A stretch of DNA of 64,000 bases from Meconema thalassinum (GCA_946902985.2 OX336388.2:287224526-287288525); one strand, 5' to 3'; shown: positions 42,960 to 53,766, numbered from the stretch's first letter. A program made the numbers and translations. The notes: generated from the letters alone by a model not told the origin.

Positions 42960-44300
42960 TATAAAATATATCTCATTTTACGCGTATCAATGCGAGGAGC
43001 AACGTTCGTGGTTAGAAGTGGGAACCGAACCCAGCGTTTTAAGGCCCAAAAACGAACGGTTTTCGAAATATTGCCAGAAAACTATCCCCGGTCTGTGAAA
43101 TTTCAGCGGTTGCCATAGTAACGTTGATCTGTTTCTCAGAGGGAACACAGTTATTTGGGAATATCTCCGAAACCGTTCATTTTAGGAACTTAAAAGTGTG
43201 TTTCGGGGTCCCTACAGGACCTCCGAGTATTGTTTCTCGTATCTGGCGGCTTAAAATGAGCTAAATCCGAACATTTCACCGACTGTCCTTGCTCAGTGCC
43301 AAAGGGCCGAAAAAAGTCACTTACAAATTGAATTTTCAAAAACCGTTTCTTATTGGGCCTCAACATACTCGGATCAACCAACATGCAAAAATTCAGCTTT
43401 CAAGGTCTAGTGGTTTGAGCCCTGCGTCGATGAGTCAATTTTGGATTGTCAATGCCAAAGGGCCGAAAAAAGTCACTTACAAATTGAATTTTCAAAAACC
43501 GTTTCTTAGTGAGCCTCTACATACTCGGATCAACCAACATGCAAAATTTCAGCTTTCTAGGTCTAGTGGTTTGAGCCCTGCGGTGATGAGTCAATTTTGG
43601 ATTATATATAAGAGATGAGACTTTCCAAGACGGTTTGATCGTAGAAATATGGATTATAGCTCTTTTTGCGCGTATCAATGTGAGGAGCAATGTTCGTGGT
43701 GGAACCGAACCCAGCGTTTTAAGGCCCTAAAACGAACGGTTTTCGAGATATTGCCAGAAAACTATCCCCGGTCTGCGAAATTTCAGCGGTTGCCATAGTA
43801 ACGTTGATCTGTTTCTCAGAGGGAACTCAGTTACTTGGGAATATCTCCGAAACCCTTCATTTTTGGAACTTAAAAAGTGTGTTTCGGGGTCCCTACAGGA
43901 CCTCCGAGTATTGTTTCTCGTATCTGGCGGCTTAAAATGAGCTAAATCCGAACATTTTACCGAATGTCCTTGCTCAGTGCCAAATGGCCGAAAAAAGTCA
44001 CTTACAAATTGAATTTCCAAAAACCGTTTCTTATTGGGCCTCTACATACTCGGATCAACCAACATGCAAAATTTCAGCTTTCTAGGTCTAGTGGTTTGAG
44101 CCCTGCGTCGATGAGTCAATTTTGGATTGTCAATGCCAAAGGGCCGAAGAAAGTCACTTACAAATTGAATTTTCAAAAACCGTTTCTTATTGGGCCTCTA
44201 CATACTCGGATCAACCAACATGCAAAATTTCAGCTTTCTAGGTCTAGTGTTTTGAGCCCTGCGGTGATGAGTCAATTTTGGATTATATATAAGAGATATA
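42960..44300 (+). repeat. Tandem duplication, two 688-base units
   Basis: CGCGTATCAATG at 42981 and at 43669 marks an offset of 688. Each unit itself holds two copies of a 154-base piece (GCCAAAGGGCCGAAAAAAGT to GAGTCAATTTTGGATT). Frames at 43289-43618 and 43964-44320 repeat for that reason and do not show a domain. Confidence 0.8.
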
Positions 44301-44324
44301 GAAGAAATAAAAATATCTAGTAAC

Positions 44325-44676
44325 ATCCACTATTCATGATCACTAAAAGTGACAGTTGAACGGCCAGAGAAGTAATCACTTGTATTCTGCAGGTCGTCAT
44401 TTCCTCCCTTGAAGGACCGTGAAGGGCATTCCGACACAATATGATGGATTGTCTGCACGGCATCGCCACAATCACACTGAGGGCTAGCAATTTTCCCCCA
44501 TTTCTGGAGCCAAAAGTTACATCTTCCGTGACCGGTCCGCACTCTGTTCAGTGTCGTCCATATCCTTCTTGGAAGATTGAAACCAGGAGGTTTCCTGCAG
44601 GGATCGGTGATCAATCCTAGCTGATATAGTCCATTCTTCTCGCCAAGTTTCGTCCATATTGAACTTTGTTCAACTA
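44325..44676 (-). pseudogene. Non-LTR retrotransposon ORF2 C-terminus, part 2
   Basis: On the minus strand the frame reads PGFNLPRRIWTTLNRVRTGH, then a C-x-C-x16-18-C cluster in CDCGDAVQTIHHIVSEC, usual at the end of arthropod non-LTR ORF2 proteins. It stops at a TA where the mariner-derived element (44679-45499) was inserted; the upstream part resumes at 45502. An apparent start at 44686 lies in that element. Confidence 0.75.
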
Positions 44677-44678
44677 TA

Positions 44679-45499
44679 AGGTGCATTCAAAAAGTAACGA
44701 GCCGGAGGCTGTAATGCGCAAACCGGTGACGACATCAGCTAATCGTGGCGTGTGTAACGAGGTGTGGTTCCGACCGGAAAGTGGAAGGTCATAGCCCGTC
44801 GCTAGAGGGCAGGCGTGCACGTCATGTGACGATAGAAAGCGAGCAGCAGCATGCATCAATCGTCCAACGCTGCCTGTCGCATTGCAAACAGTGACATGGA
44901 GGCGTCAAACGAAGAGCAAAGAGGTGTTGTTCGGTTTCTGACAGCGGAAGGAGTAGGGGGAACGGACGTTCATCGCCGAATGCCACCAGTGTACGTCGAA
45001 CACTGCATGTCCCTTGCAAGGGTCAAGGCGTGGCACAAGCGCTTCAGGGAAGAACGGGTGTCGTTAGCCGATGATGCCCGGTCTGGGGCATCCCCCTGCA
45101 TTACCAATGACAACGTCCAGCTGGTTGATGCACTCATTACCCAGGACCGTCGAGTGACAGTGAACTCCATAGCCGCCGTGGTCGGATTGAGCGTCGGAAA
45201 TGTGCACATCATCATGAAGGAACGACTGCACTTGCGCAAAGTGTGTGCCCAATGGGTGCCCCTCAGTTTTCAACCACACCAGGAAGCATGTCGAATGGCC
45301 TACTGTCTTGGTCATGGTTGGACGATTGATGTATGCTGCTTTCTATCGTCACGTGACATGCACGCGTGCCCTCTAGCGACGGGCTGTGACCTTCCACGCT
45401 CTGGTCGGAACCACACCTCGTTACACACGCCAAGATTAGCCGATGTCGTCACCGGTTTGCACATTCCAGCCTCCGACTCGTTACTTTTTGAACGCACGT
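44679..45499 (+). mobile_element. Mariner-derived fold-back element
   Basis: The element is flanked by TA (44677-44678 and 45500-45501). Its left 190 bases (44679-44867) and right 183 bases (45317-45499) are inverted copies of the 5' end of the same mariner family found at 37373-38233, where the normal inverted repeat is only about 30 bases. The true 3' end is missing. Between the arms lies only the DNA-binding half of the transposase. Confidence 0.8.
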
Positions 45500-45504
45500 T
45501 ATAA
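44851..45504 (+). pseudogene. Mariner transposase, DNA-binding half only
   Basis: Residues 26-125 hold the paired helix-turn-helix region (DVHRRMPPVYVEHCMSLARV, WHKRFREERVSLADDARSG, then VNSIAAVVGLSVGNVHIIM). They continue to KVCAQWVPLSF, just before the catalytic domain would start. From about residue 150 the frame runs into the inverted copy of the 5' end and is meaningless. It has no catalytic Asp. Its HTH is more than 85 percent identical by eye to that at 37615-38061. If expressed it could bind ends but not cut. Confidence 0.8.
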
Positions 45505-45910
45505 TAGTATGTTGCCTAGTTGCCATGACGGATGTCTAGATTTGAATCTCCCTTGCTTCTGAGGATTACATACCTGATGTATGGGTAAGAGATCATTTGC
45601 AGCGCATTTTCACCATTCCCTTTTTTAGAACTGGTAGACTTCGCAGGGGAGGAGGATGGATGTTGGATAATACTGGTAACCACTTGAGTGGTGTGGATTT
45701 GAGAGTGCCCGATATTGTTCTCATTGTATCATTTAACTGTACTCAACTTTTCCTACATGTCCACTATTGATCCATAAGGGGCTACAATATTCAGCAACCG
45801 AGTATACTTAGGCGAGAGCTGTTGTGCGAAGAACAGTCGCAGTTGCTCCCCAACTTGTACCACAGAGTTTGTGAAGGATGTTGTTACGTGTTCTAGCAAG
45901 TTAGGAACCT
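45502..45910 (-). pseudogene. Non-LTR retrotransposon ORF2, part 1
   Basis: The minus strand encodes, in broken frame, LHKLCGTSWGATATVLRTTA and then YSVAEYCSPLWINSGHVGK, a well-known segment of arthropod non-LTR ORF2 after the reverse transcriptase. Further on are remnants of a P-x-LL-P-x-E region. Stops and shifts interrupt it. It is continuous with 44325-44676 once the mariner-derived element is taken out. Confidence 0.7.
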
Positions 45911-46169
45911 ACCCCAAATCATTGCACCCTGTTAACGAGATAATGCTAGCAGTGAATCCGTCATTGCCTGAGCCGGGCTCTCTATTTCTTCTTTCTCGTC
46001 GACGTCCCTTGGTCAACTACAGTACCCTGCCGACTCGCAAGGTATCAGGGGGTATTTCATAACCCTCCTTCCTTAATACACTTATTTTTGATGAGTCAAC
46101 CGTATTTTGTCCTACTTTTCCCATTGGGAATTGGATCAAATACACCTACTGCTTTTTTGTTTTACTTTT

Positions 46170-46882
46170 TAAGAGAGTGAAGAATCCCTCAGTTTGCCTT
46201 CCTTCAGAGGGGAAGTAAAGCTGGCGGTCCCATGTCATAGATTTATGGAATGTAAAAGAACCATCCACTAACTATACTTGTGTGTGAAACCGGGCGTGAA
46301 AACGGCATGACTGCTGGATCACGTCCGGGAGGCGAGGAGGTTCGAATCCCCCTTCCGGCAACCTTGAAGTTGGTCTTGTGTGGTTTCCCATCTTCCTTCC
46401 AGGCAAATGCCGGGGGCTACATTCCAACTCCTCGTTCTTACATTCCAACTTCCCTCCCCAACGGAACTTGTAGCTCACCCATTGGGTGCCCGTCTCGAAG
46501 CACCTACAACACTGGCGTGCCGAACATGTCTTCGGACACTCCCGGCACTAAAAGCCATACGCTAAAAAATTTAAAAATGTACGAAGCCAAAATTTGTCGG
46601 TTAGAATTGATAACGCTCTATTAGTTCCAACGTTCGTCGCCCGGTGCTGACTGCGATGGCATCTAGTAGCCAAGTTCGCAAGCAAGGTGTTGTGAACGGT
46701 AGCAAAAGTAGAAACAACTTGAAATTATCGTCTGCAGTCCTTACTTGAATTAAAACAGTTAACACACACTAATACAGTCATCACAATTAACACCGGTTAT
46801 CAGACAGATTTGACACACACCCAAAGTACACGGGGCTACATGACCGCGTTGTCGCAGCCCCTAAACTGAGGAACCAACCAAC
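46170..46882 (+). repeat. SINE S1, copy 3, split by another SINE
   Basis: The tRNA head is missing. The S1 body (GAATCCCTCAG, GGGGAAGTAAAGCTGGCGG) runs to ACTTGTGTGTGAA, is interrupted at about 46286-46580, then continues GCCAAAATTTGTCGG to GGGGCTACATGACCGCGTTG. Confidence 0.7.
46286..46580 (+). repeat. Mosaic SINE inserted in S1
   Basis: The tRNA-like head has GAGGTTCGAATCCCCC. A body with GTGGTTTCCCATC and CCAGGCAAATGCCGGGG follows, as in S2, and then the tail TGTAGCTCACCC, GCCGAACATGTC and GACACTCCCGGCACTAAAAG, which is the tail of the S1 copies at 48446 and 59481. Confidence 0.6.
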
Positions 46883-46887
46883 ACCTA

Positions 46888-47075
46888 CGGTTGCGTGACT
46901 CAGCGGTAACGTTCTCGCCTGCTGTTCCCAAGGTTGCAGGATCAAATCCCGGCGCTGTCAGACGGCATTTGAGGGTGCGCTAATGTGGGGGAACTGTGTC
47001 AGTACATTTACTGGCACGTTCAAGATCTCCTTCGGGTCAAAATTCTGGCATACCGGCGCCTCTAAAAGCCACAGT
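46888..47075 (+). repeat. tRNA-derived SINE, family S4
   Basis: GCGTGACTCAGCGGTAACG and GGATCAAATCCCGGCGC read as A- and B-box regions of a tRNA-like head; the body continues to CTAAAAGCCACAGTAG. Confidence 0.55.
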
Positions 47076-47212
47076 AGTTAAAAGGGAGGTAAAACAGAAC
47101 ATCTGCGGTATTCCCTTGCCAAGAGTAATGCGCAGTGGACTGAGTACGTCACGATAAACCCACACACCGCAATGCAGTTCCTCTTGTCGAATTGCACGGA
47201 GTAGATAGAATC

Positions 47213-48093
47213 GAGCTGAAGGACATGAGAGAGAAGCGGGTATTCAGAAAGGTGTAAGGCAAGGCTGCAACTTATCACCCATACTTCTCAATCTTTACAT
47301 TGAACAAGCAATGAAGGAAATTGTAGAAAAAAATTAAATGGGAGTGAAGATTCAAGGAGAAATAATTTCAACTCGGAGATTTGCGGATGACATCGTCATC
47401 TTGGCCAACAAGCCTGAGGATTTGAATGAGTTTTTGAATGGTTTGGACTCCGTCTTACGGAAAGAATACATGATGAAAATTAACAAATGTAAAACAAAAA
47501 TACTGGAATGCAGCCGAAATAAATCAGAATCCTCTATGGAGATCAAATTGGCAGGTGAAAAACTAAAGGAAGTAGGAGACTTCTATTACTTAGGAAGCAA
47601 AATAACCAGTGATGGACGTAGCAAAGAGGATATAAAAAGTAGGTTAGCTCAGGCAAGGAAAGCAATTCTACAGAAAAGGAATCTGTTGACATCGAATACA
47701 GATTTAGGTATTAGGAAGTCATTTTTGAAGGCCTTTGTCTGGAGCGTGGCGCTCTATGGAAGTGAAACTTGGACTATTGGTGCAGCAGAAAAGGGGGGAA
47801 TTGAAGCATTTGAAATGTGGTGTTAGAGGAGAATGATGAAGATCAGATGGGTAGATAGGGTTACAAACGAAGAGGTATTAAGACTAGTGGGAAAACAGAG
47901 ATGTTTCAGGTGACTGCTAATGAAGAAAAGAGATAGGTTGGCAGGACACATACTAAGACACCCAAGAATAGCAAGCTTAGTTATGGAAGGAAGGGTCGAG
48001 GACAATAACTGTACTGGTAGACCAAGGTTAGACTATGTTAAGCAGATTGCCTCGGAAGAGGGTGTGGTAGCTATGTGGAGATGGAACGATTAG
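47213..48093 (+). pseudogene. Reverse transcriptase fragment (non-LTR)
   Basis: In one frame, GVRQGCNLSPILLNLYIEQA is followed by a stop. From 47338 comes the catalytic box FADDIVILA with the paired Asp residues, then LAQARKAILQKRNLL and VALYGSETW. A TAG at 47824 and a second stop at about 47911 interrupt it. Downstream, TNEEVLRLVG and GHILRHP continue to the 3' region. The intact enzyme nicks the target and copies its RNA there. The start of the element protein, including the endonuclease, is absent. Confidence 0.85.
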
Positions 48094-48162
48094 CTCACGA
48101 CAGGGAGGCATGGAGTGCTGCATCAAACCAGTCAATAGACTGAAATCTCAAACAACAACAAC
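47213..48162 (+). mobile_element. 5'-truncated non-LTR retrotransposon, copy 2
   Basis: A perfect 10-base duplication AGATAGAATC lies at 47203-47212 and 48163-48172. The element is 950 bases, cut at the 5' end inside the reverse transcriptase. It ends in (ACA)n, not poly-A. This is the best bounded copy of its family here. Confidence 0.85.
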
Positions 48163-48445
48163 AGATAGAATCACAAGTGAGCTAGCGACGTTGCGCATTA
48201 CACATGTAATGTCGTTATATCAACTTCAGTGGTTTTCTTGTGCGTAACTCTTACCATGCACTAGTCTGCAATCTGCCTCATATACCGGTACCGTTGAAAC
48301 TGAAAACTGCAACACCGTGAGTAAGCTGCGAGAGTTTGCCTATGCTAAGATGATAACACTTCTATGACCCTCTGACCTCAATTGTAGACAAAAACCAAAC
48401 CATGATGTGACCACAACGAGTCTTAATATAGTATTGAATTCTTCA

Positions 48446-49346
48446 GTGGCCTCGGTAGCATGCTGAACTGCTGTGCCCAAGATAGCGAGTTCAAACCCGG
48501 CCGAAATTGTCGGATTCTTTAAGAGCGTTAATAGTACATTATGCAACGAGCCTATAATGGCAATAATTACGACACGAGTATGTTTATAAAACGAGCGTAT
48601 GCGAATTTTATAATTTCCATACGATTCTCTTAATTACTATTATAGGCGAGTTGCATACGACTGTTTATGTTCGACGATAATTATTATAACTATTTTATGT
48701 TCGAACATACATATTCATAAATACCTGTCGAGATTTCACCAGTTTTATGTACTGAACAGAGCGCATGGGACGCAGAGAATGCCTTGTATTTGACCATGGC
48801 CTCCTCGATTACCCTACTATGACACTAGGCCACGCAGGGAAATTTAAATTAGAAGGCCGTGGAACTCAGCGAAGGTGCGATGCTTTCCTTATCTAATTGA
48901 TCAAACAACTGTTTCTTGAGCTCTGATTGGTGGGAGAAACTGTTTCATAATGAAAAATAGTGTTATAATGAGCTCATTATAGTACATTTTTCTGACATAT
49001 AATAGTCAGGGTCGAACATAAAAATCCCTCAGTACGCCTTCCTTCGGAGGGGAAGTAAAGCCGGCGCTCCCATGTTATAGATTTATGGCATCTAAAAGAT
49101 CCTTCCACAAACTAAATTTGTGTGCAGCTAAATTGTTAGGTTGGATTTCGTCTGAACCCTCTATCAATGTTCCAACGTTCACCACTAGGTATCACTGATA
49201 TCTAGTAGCGAAAGTTGGAACTACTTGAAATTGAACGGAAACTGTAGCTCACCCTAAGGGTGTCTGCTTGAAGCAGCTACAGACTCAGTTGAGCCGAACA
49301 TGTCCTCGGACACTCCCGGCACTAATAGCCATACGATAATTAAATA
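48446..49346 (+). repeat. SINE S1, copy 4, with 14-base duplication
   Basis: The 14-base duplication TATTGAATTCTTCA lies at 48432-48445 and 49347-49360. The tRNA-like head starts GTGGCCTCGGTAGCATGC. The SINE is interrupted at 48537-49020 by a MITE-like element and ends ACTCCCGGCACTAATAGCC plus an AT tail. Confidence 0.85.
48537..49020. mobile_element. MITE-like insertion in SINE S1
   Basis: Compared with the intact S1 (GCGTTAAAAATCCC), about 484 bases are inserted with TAA on both sides, a 3-base duplication as in the PIF/Harbinger group. Inside, 48541-48569 and 48631-48655 are inverted copies (ATGCAACGAGCC...TAATTA). The very ends are only weakly inverted (TAGTACATTATG against a right part with ATGTACTATAATG). 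It is non-coding. Confidence 0.55.
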
Positions 49347-49759
49347 TATTGAATTCTTCAAGGCATGGTGTCAGTGAGATCCTGGATCCTTTCCTGAGGA
49401 ACTGTGGTCGATGCTTGTTGCTATGCACGGGTTAGTTGTTCGAGACTTGTGGCAAGTTACAGGCCGGACGTTTGTTTTGGACGAGTGAAAAATCTTAATG
49501 GAAGCCTGGAGGCGAGTTACTACAGTACCTGTGTTGTTATCAGCTGCCCCAAGCGATCCGATGATTGACAAAGCTTTTTCACACTACAGCTAGGAGTACA
49601 GTCATTGGCAAATATAATGACGTTCTGTTCGTAGCTACGTAACGTGTAATTCCGCGTCACACAATACTTCGATGTGGACTGTACTGTCTGCTCAAGTCTG
49701 GAATTCCATTACATCAGATCGGTGGTGACAAGTGTGAAGCGATAGGGTGAGAGAGTGAG

Positions 49760-50015
49760 TGTGTGTAGGCTCACCTGCAGGCTTCAAGGTCAAGGGCAAT
49801 CATCTAAAACAAACGTCTGGCCTGTAGCCAGTTGTCTATTCATCATGTTCCATTCGTGCTCAACTGGGCTAAGTTCCGGTGATCTGCTAGGCCATGGTAA
49901 AGTTGCGATGTTGTGGAGAGCTTCCTTGAAGATGTTTGCAATGTAAAATTTGAAGCATCCCACTGCAGTGTTCTCCATCATAGGGACAGGTGGCACTCAG
50001 CAATCACCAATTATA
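49760..50015 (-). pseudogene. Tc1-like transposase C-terminal fragment
   Basis: The minus strand encodes HNIATLPWPSRSPELSPVEH followed by EWNMMNRQL, the region around the last catalytic Glu (D-D-34-E) of Tc1-family transposases. The upstream catalytic residues are not recognisable in frame. A second stretch near 49450-49500 repeats the sequence for SKTNVRPV, suggesting a partial internal duplication. No inverted ends were found. Confidence 0.65.
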
Positions 50016-50580
50016 GTTTGACAATAAAGTCAATAAATACTAGGATTGTAAGGCTGGGTGCTCTTCTTTCCGGTACGATTGCTACGAATACAGCGGCAAG
50101 ACAACGCTCGGCCTATGCAGTTTGCAGATCCACTCCGATCGTTCGAGTCAATGTTGTTGGGTCAATGGAACACATTGTGTAGGAACACGGTCTCATAAGG
50201 CTCCATTTTACGCTGCTGTTGCGCGGAGTTCCATCCCGACCATCCTTCCTCCAGTTGTCTGCTGATTTGGGCCTTTATCGAGCCTACGATTCTATATCCT
50301 ACCGTAATAAGATTAGTGCTGCATTATTCGTTGGCCTGTCAGCCATCCTGTGTAGCTACATTCTGTTGAGATAACCCACTCGTGTACGGAATAATGCGAG
50401 CTCTCTCAAACTGCGAAAATTGTCGATAGCGTGCTATTCTCTGTTGTCGAGGCATGTTTGACAGTTTACGGCACTGGCTGCTTCACTATGGTCAGTGACC
50501 AATTTCGACTCTGCATTGCATTTTGTACGCATTTTGATCCTAACCTTTCAATATATTACTTTTGTGAGTATTTTCGTTCT
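50016..50580. other. Possible older Tc1 sequence, no clear gene
   Basis: The block 50080-50440 may continue the Tc1 remnant on the minus strand, but no motif is clear enough to call. Confidence 0.3.
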
Positions 50581-50685
50581 AAATTACCGTTCTCCACTTT
50601 GTATTCTTCAATCTGTGTTAAGAGGGGCAGATGACTTCATAGATCCGCCCCTTTAAAACAACAATAAGTAACTCACTACCACCGC
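50581..50685 (+). repeat. LINE 3' end fragment
   Basis: CAATCTGTGTTAAGAGGGGC, then CCGCCCCTTTAAAACAACAA, is repeated at 51285-51360 as the 3' end of the adjoining LINE. Confidence 0.65.
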
Positions 50686-50689
50686 GACC

Positions 50690-51360
50690 AATCAGGTACC
50701 CGCTAGAGATATTCGCTCTCAGTTACGCCGACAAGTTCTGGCATTTTGGGAGAGTCAGTGGCCAGCTGACCCACTGTCCAGTAAACTGAGAGCGATCAAG
50801 GGAACTACTCGCGTGTGGCGGAGCTCTTTCCGGTCACGGAGTGAGTCCGTCATTTTGTGCAGGCTAAGGATAGGTCATACAAGATCCACCCACTCGTACC
50901 TAATGAGAAGGGAAGACCCCCACTTTGTACCTGTGGAGCCGTTTTCACCGTGGCCCACATTTTAACCGAATGCGAGGATCATGCTGACTTACGGAAAAAA
51001 ACCTTGGTTTGCAGATGCCACTCAAACTTATATTAGCCGATGACGCGGTGGCTGCTGATCGCGTTATCCGCTTTATAAGTGAGAGTGGGTTAGGGCCAGC
51101 AATCAAAATTCTCCAGTAAACATTGACTCAACGACTTGTTCGTTTATGAATGATAATTTTTTGTTTTTCTGCAATTTTTGTTTATTTTTATAATTATTAT
51201 ATTTATTTAATGTTTTGTTTTATTAATTTTAGGTCTTTTCAAATGTAGGTGTCCACCTCAAAATTTGAAATTCAATTCGAAATTTGTATTCTTTAATCTG
51301 TGTTAAGAGGGGCAGACGACCTCGTAGTTCCGCCCCTTAAAACAACAATAACTAACTACG
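50690..51360 (+). pseudogene. LINE ORF2 C-terminus and 3' end (Jockey/I-like)
   Basis: One frame reads LRRQVLAFWESQWPADPLSS, then CRLRIGHTRSTHSYLMRRED. This is usual for the end of Jockey- or I-type ORF2 proteins after RNase H. A one-base slip breaks the following C-x-C-x-G cluster near 50935, and a VAHILTEC-like segment continues in another frame. The 3' untranslated part ends with the GGGGCAGACGACCTCG phrase and ACAACAATA. No target duplication was found. Confidence 0.7.
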
Positions 51361-51730
51361 TGCGGAGACATGTATGAACGATGCAATGGACCTGAAGAAG
51401 TAATCATAATATGGCGTCGTTCCATACCTTCAAAATAAACGCAAAACGATCGTTTTCTTACGGTGTAGCAATTTTCAATTTCATGAGTGTACGAGGCAAG
51501 CCACAGGATGAAGCGGAAATTATTAAATTATGATTACAGAAAGCACAACATTCTTTTAACAGTTGAATTAAAAAAAAACACCAGAAAAATAATGTAATTG
51601 TGTAGAATAAATGTTTCACACAGCCCATTTATACAAGACCATTGCGGAATTTTATAATATCTGTTAATGTGTGCTGTGAGCTTAATGCGATGCATATTTG
51701 TTACCCACCTCCAGCACGCACCCAGGTCAC
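51361..51730. other. No recognisable gene
   Basis: I see no motif or repeat. Confidence 0.4.
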
Positions 51731-53100
51731 AGCGTAGCCGCGCATCACTGCTACAAGAGTGAGGGGGAAGTCTGGCGCTCTCACTACTTCACCCCACAGT
51801 GTAGCCGCGCATCACGACTAAAAGAGTGAGGGGGAAGTCTGGCGCTCTCACTACTTCACCCCACAGCGTAGCCGTGCATCACGACTAAAAGAGTGAGGGG
51901 GAAGTCTGGCGCTCTCACTACTTCACCTCTCAGCGTAGCCGCGCATCACTGCTACAAGAGTGAGGGGGAAGTCTGGCGCTCTCACTACTTCACCTCTCAG
52001 CGTAGCCACGCATCTCGACTACAAGAGTGAGGGGGAAGTCTGGCGCTCTCACTACTTACCCCACAGCGTAGCCGTGCATCACGACTAAAAGAGTGAGGTG
52101 GAAGTCTGGCGCTCTCACTACTTCACCCCACAGTGTAGCCGCGCATCACGACTAAAAGAGTGAGGGGGAAGTCTGGCGCTCTCACTACTTCACCCCACAG
52201 TGTAGCCGCGCATCACGACTAAAAGAGTGAGGGGGAAGTCTGGCGCTCTCACTACTTCACCCCACAGCGTAGCCGTGCATCACCACTAAAAGAGTGAGGT
52301 GGAAGTCTGGCGCTCTCACTACTTCACCCCACAGTGTAGCCGCGCATCACGACTAAAAGAGTGAGGGGGAAGTCTGGCGCTCTCACTACTTCACCCCACA
52401 GCGTAGCCGTGCATCACGACTAAAAGAGTGAGGGGGAAGTCTGGCGCTCTCACTACTTCACCCCACAGCGTAGCCGTGCATCACGACTAAAAGAGTGAGG
52501 GGGAAGTCTGGCGCTCTCACTACTTCACCCTACAGTGTAGCCGCGCATCACAACTAAAAGCGTGAGGGGGAAGTCTGGCGCTCTCACTACTTCACCCCAC
52601 AGTGTAGCCGCGCATCACGACTAAAAGAGTGAGGGGGAAGTCTGGCGCTCTCACTACTTCACCTCTCAGCGTAGCCACGCATCTCGACTACAAGAGTGAG
52701 GGGGAAGTCTGGCACTCTCACTACTTCACCCCACAGTGTAGCCGCGCATCTCGACTACAAGAGTGAGGGGGAAGTCTGGCGCTCTCACTACTTCACCCCA
52801 CAGCGTAGCCACGCATCTCGACTACAAGAGTGAGGGGGAAGTCTGGCGCTCTCACTACTACACCTCACAGCGTAGCCGCGCATCACGACTAAAAGAGTGA
52901 GGGAGAAGTCTGGCGCTCTCACTACTTCACCCCACAGCGTAGCCGCGCATCTCGACTACAAGAGTGAGGGGGAAGTCTGGCGCTCTCACTACTTCACCCC
53001 ACAGCGTAGCCGCGCATCTCGACTACAAGAGTGAGGGGGAAGTCTGGCGCTCTCACTACTTCACCTCTCAGCGTAGCCGCGCATCACTGCTACAAGAGGG
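51731..53100. repeat. 67-bp minisatellite, about 20 units
   Basis: The unit AGCGTAGCCGCGCATCACG, ACTAAAAGAGTGAGGGGG, AAGTCTGGCGCTCTCAC, TACTTCACCCCAC repeats at 67-base spacing with few changes. Sub-variants alternate (ACGACTAAAAG, CTGCTACAAG, TCGACTACAAG; CCCCAC against CCTCTC). AGTGAG and CTCACT in each unit can pair in a small hairpin. No frame is kept through the array. Confidence 0.95.
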
Positions 53101-53162
53101 AGAAGGTCGAAACGCGTAATCCTAAACCGTCCCAATATTTGTGATAATCTAACTGTATGTAT

Positions 53163-53480
53163 ATATCTATCCCTTATTATTCCCGTTTTTCAACGGGGTT
53201 GGGATGAGATGAAAGTCTTTGTGGCGGATGGTTTTTAAGGCCGGATGCCCAGCCTGACGCCAACCTCATGAGAGAAGTTAATGAGAGATGAAATGAATGA
53301 AACTGGGCAGGATGTGGAAGGAAGCGGCCGTGGCTTGTCAGAAGGTACCGTCCCAGCATTTGCCTGGAGTTGAAATGGGGAAACCACGGAAATCCATTTC
53401 TAAGATCGCCGACGGTGGGGCTCGAACCCTCGTCTACCGATTCGGCAGAGAGCTTGGCCCCATGACCTAACGCAGGAGTA
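53163..53480 (-). repeat. SINE S2, full copy
   Basis: On the minus strand the tRNA-like head has GGTAGACGAGGGTTCGAGCC. The body has GTGGTTTCCCCATTTCAACT, CTGGGACGGTACCTTCTG and CATTTCATCTCTCATTAACT, and the 3' end is TTGAAAAACGGGAATAATAA. Confidence 0.8.
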
Positions 53481-53594
53481 TTTATATCTCGTACCCCGCC
53501 CATTCATTGGGCACAATCGTGTTTACCGACTGAAGAGTTACACATTAACAATTGTGTATTGGCAACACTGAAAAAGTATGGCTTCAAATCTATA

Positions 53595-53766
53595 CTTAAC
53601 CTACAAATGTTAGCTTCACATAATTGTAGTTAATGGAAGGTTCTTTTTCAAGCCATAAATCTTTGACATGGGACCGCCGGCTTTACTTCCCCTCCGAAGG
53701 AAGGCATACTGAGGGATTTTTTAATCTCTTGGGCATAGAAGCTCAGCACGCTATGCCACCGAAGCC
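53595..53766 (-). repeat. SINE S1, copy 5, partial
   Basis: Minus strand: a shortened head CTTCGGTGGCATAGCGTGCT, then GGGGAAGTAAAGCCGGCGG. The 3' half is missing. Confidence 0.75.

Noticed and set aside
43289..44320. Two similar frames of 109 and 118 codons
   Set aside because: Similarity comes from the tandem DNA duplication, and the frames repeat internally without domain features.
51731..53100. CRISPR-like array
   Set aside because: The units are continuous with no unique spacers, and the context is an insect genome; it is a minisatellite.
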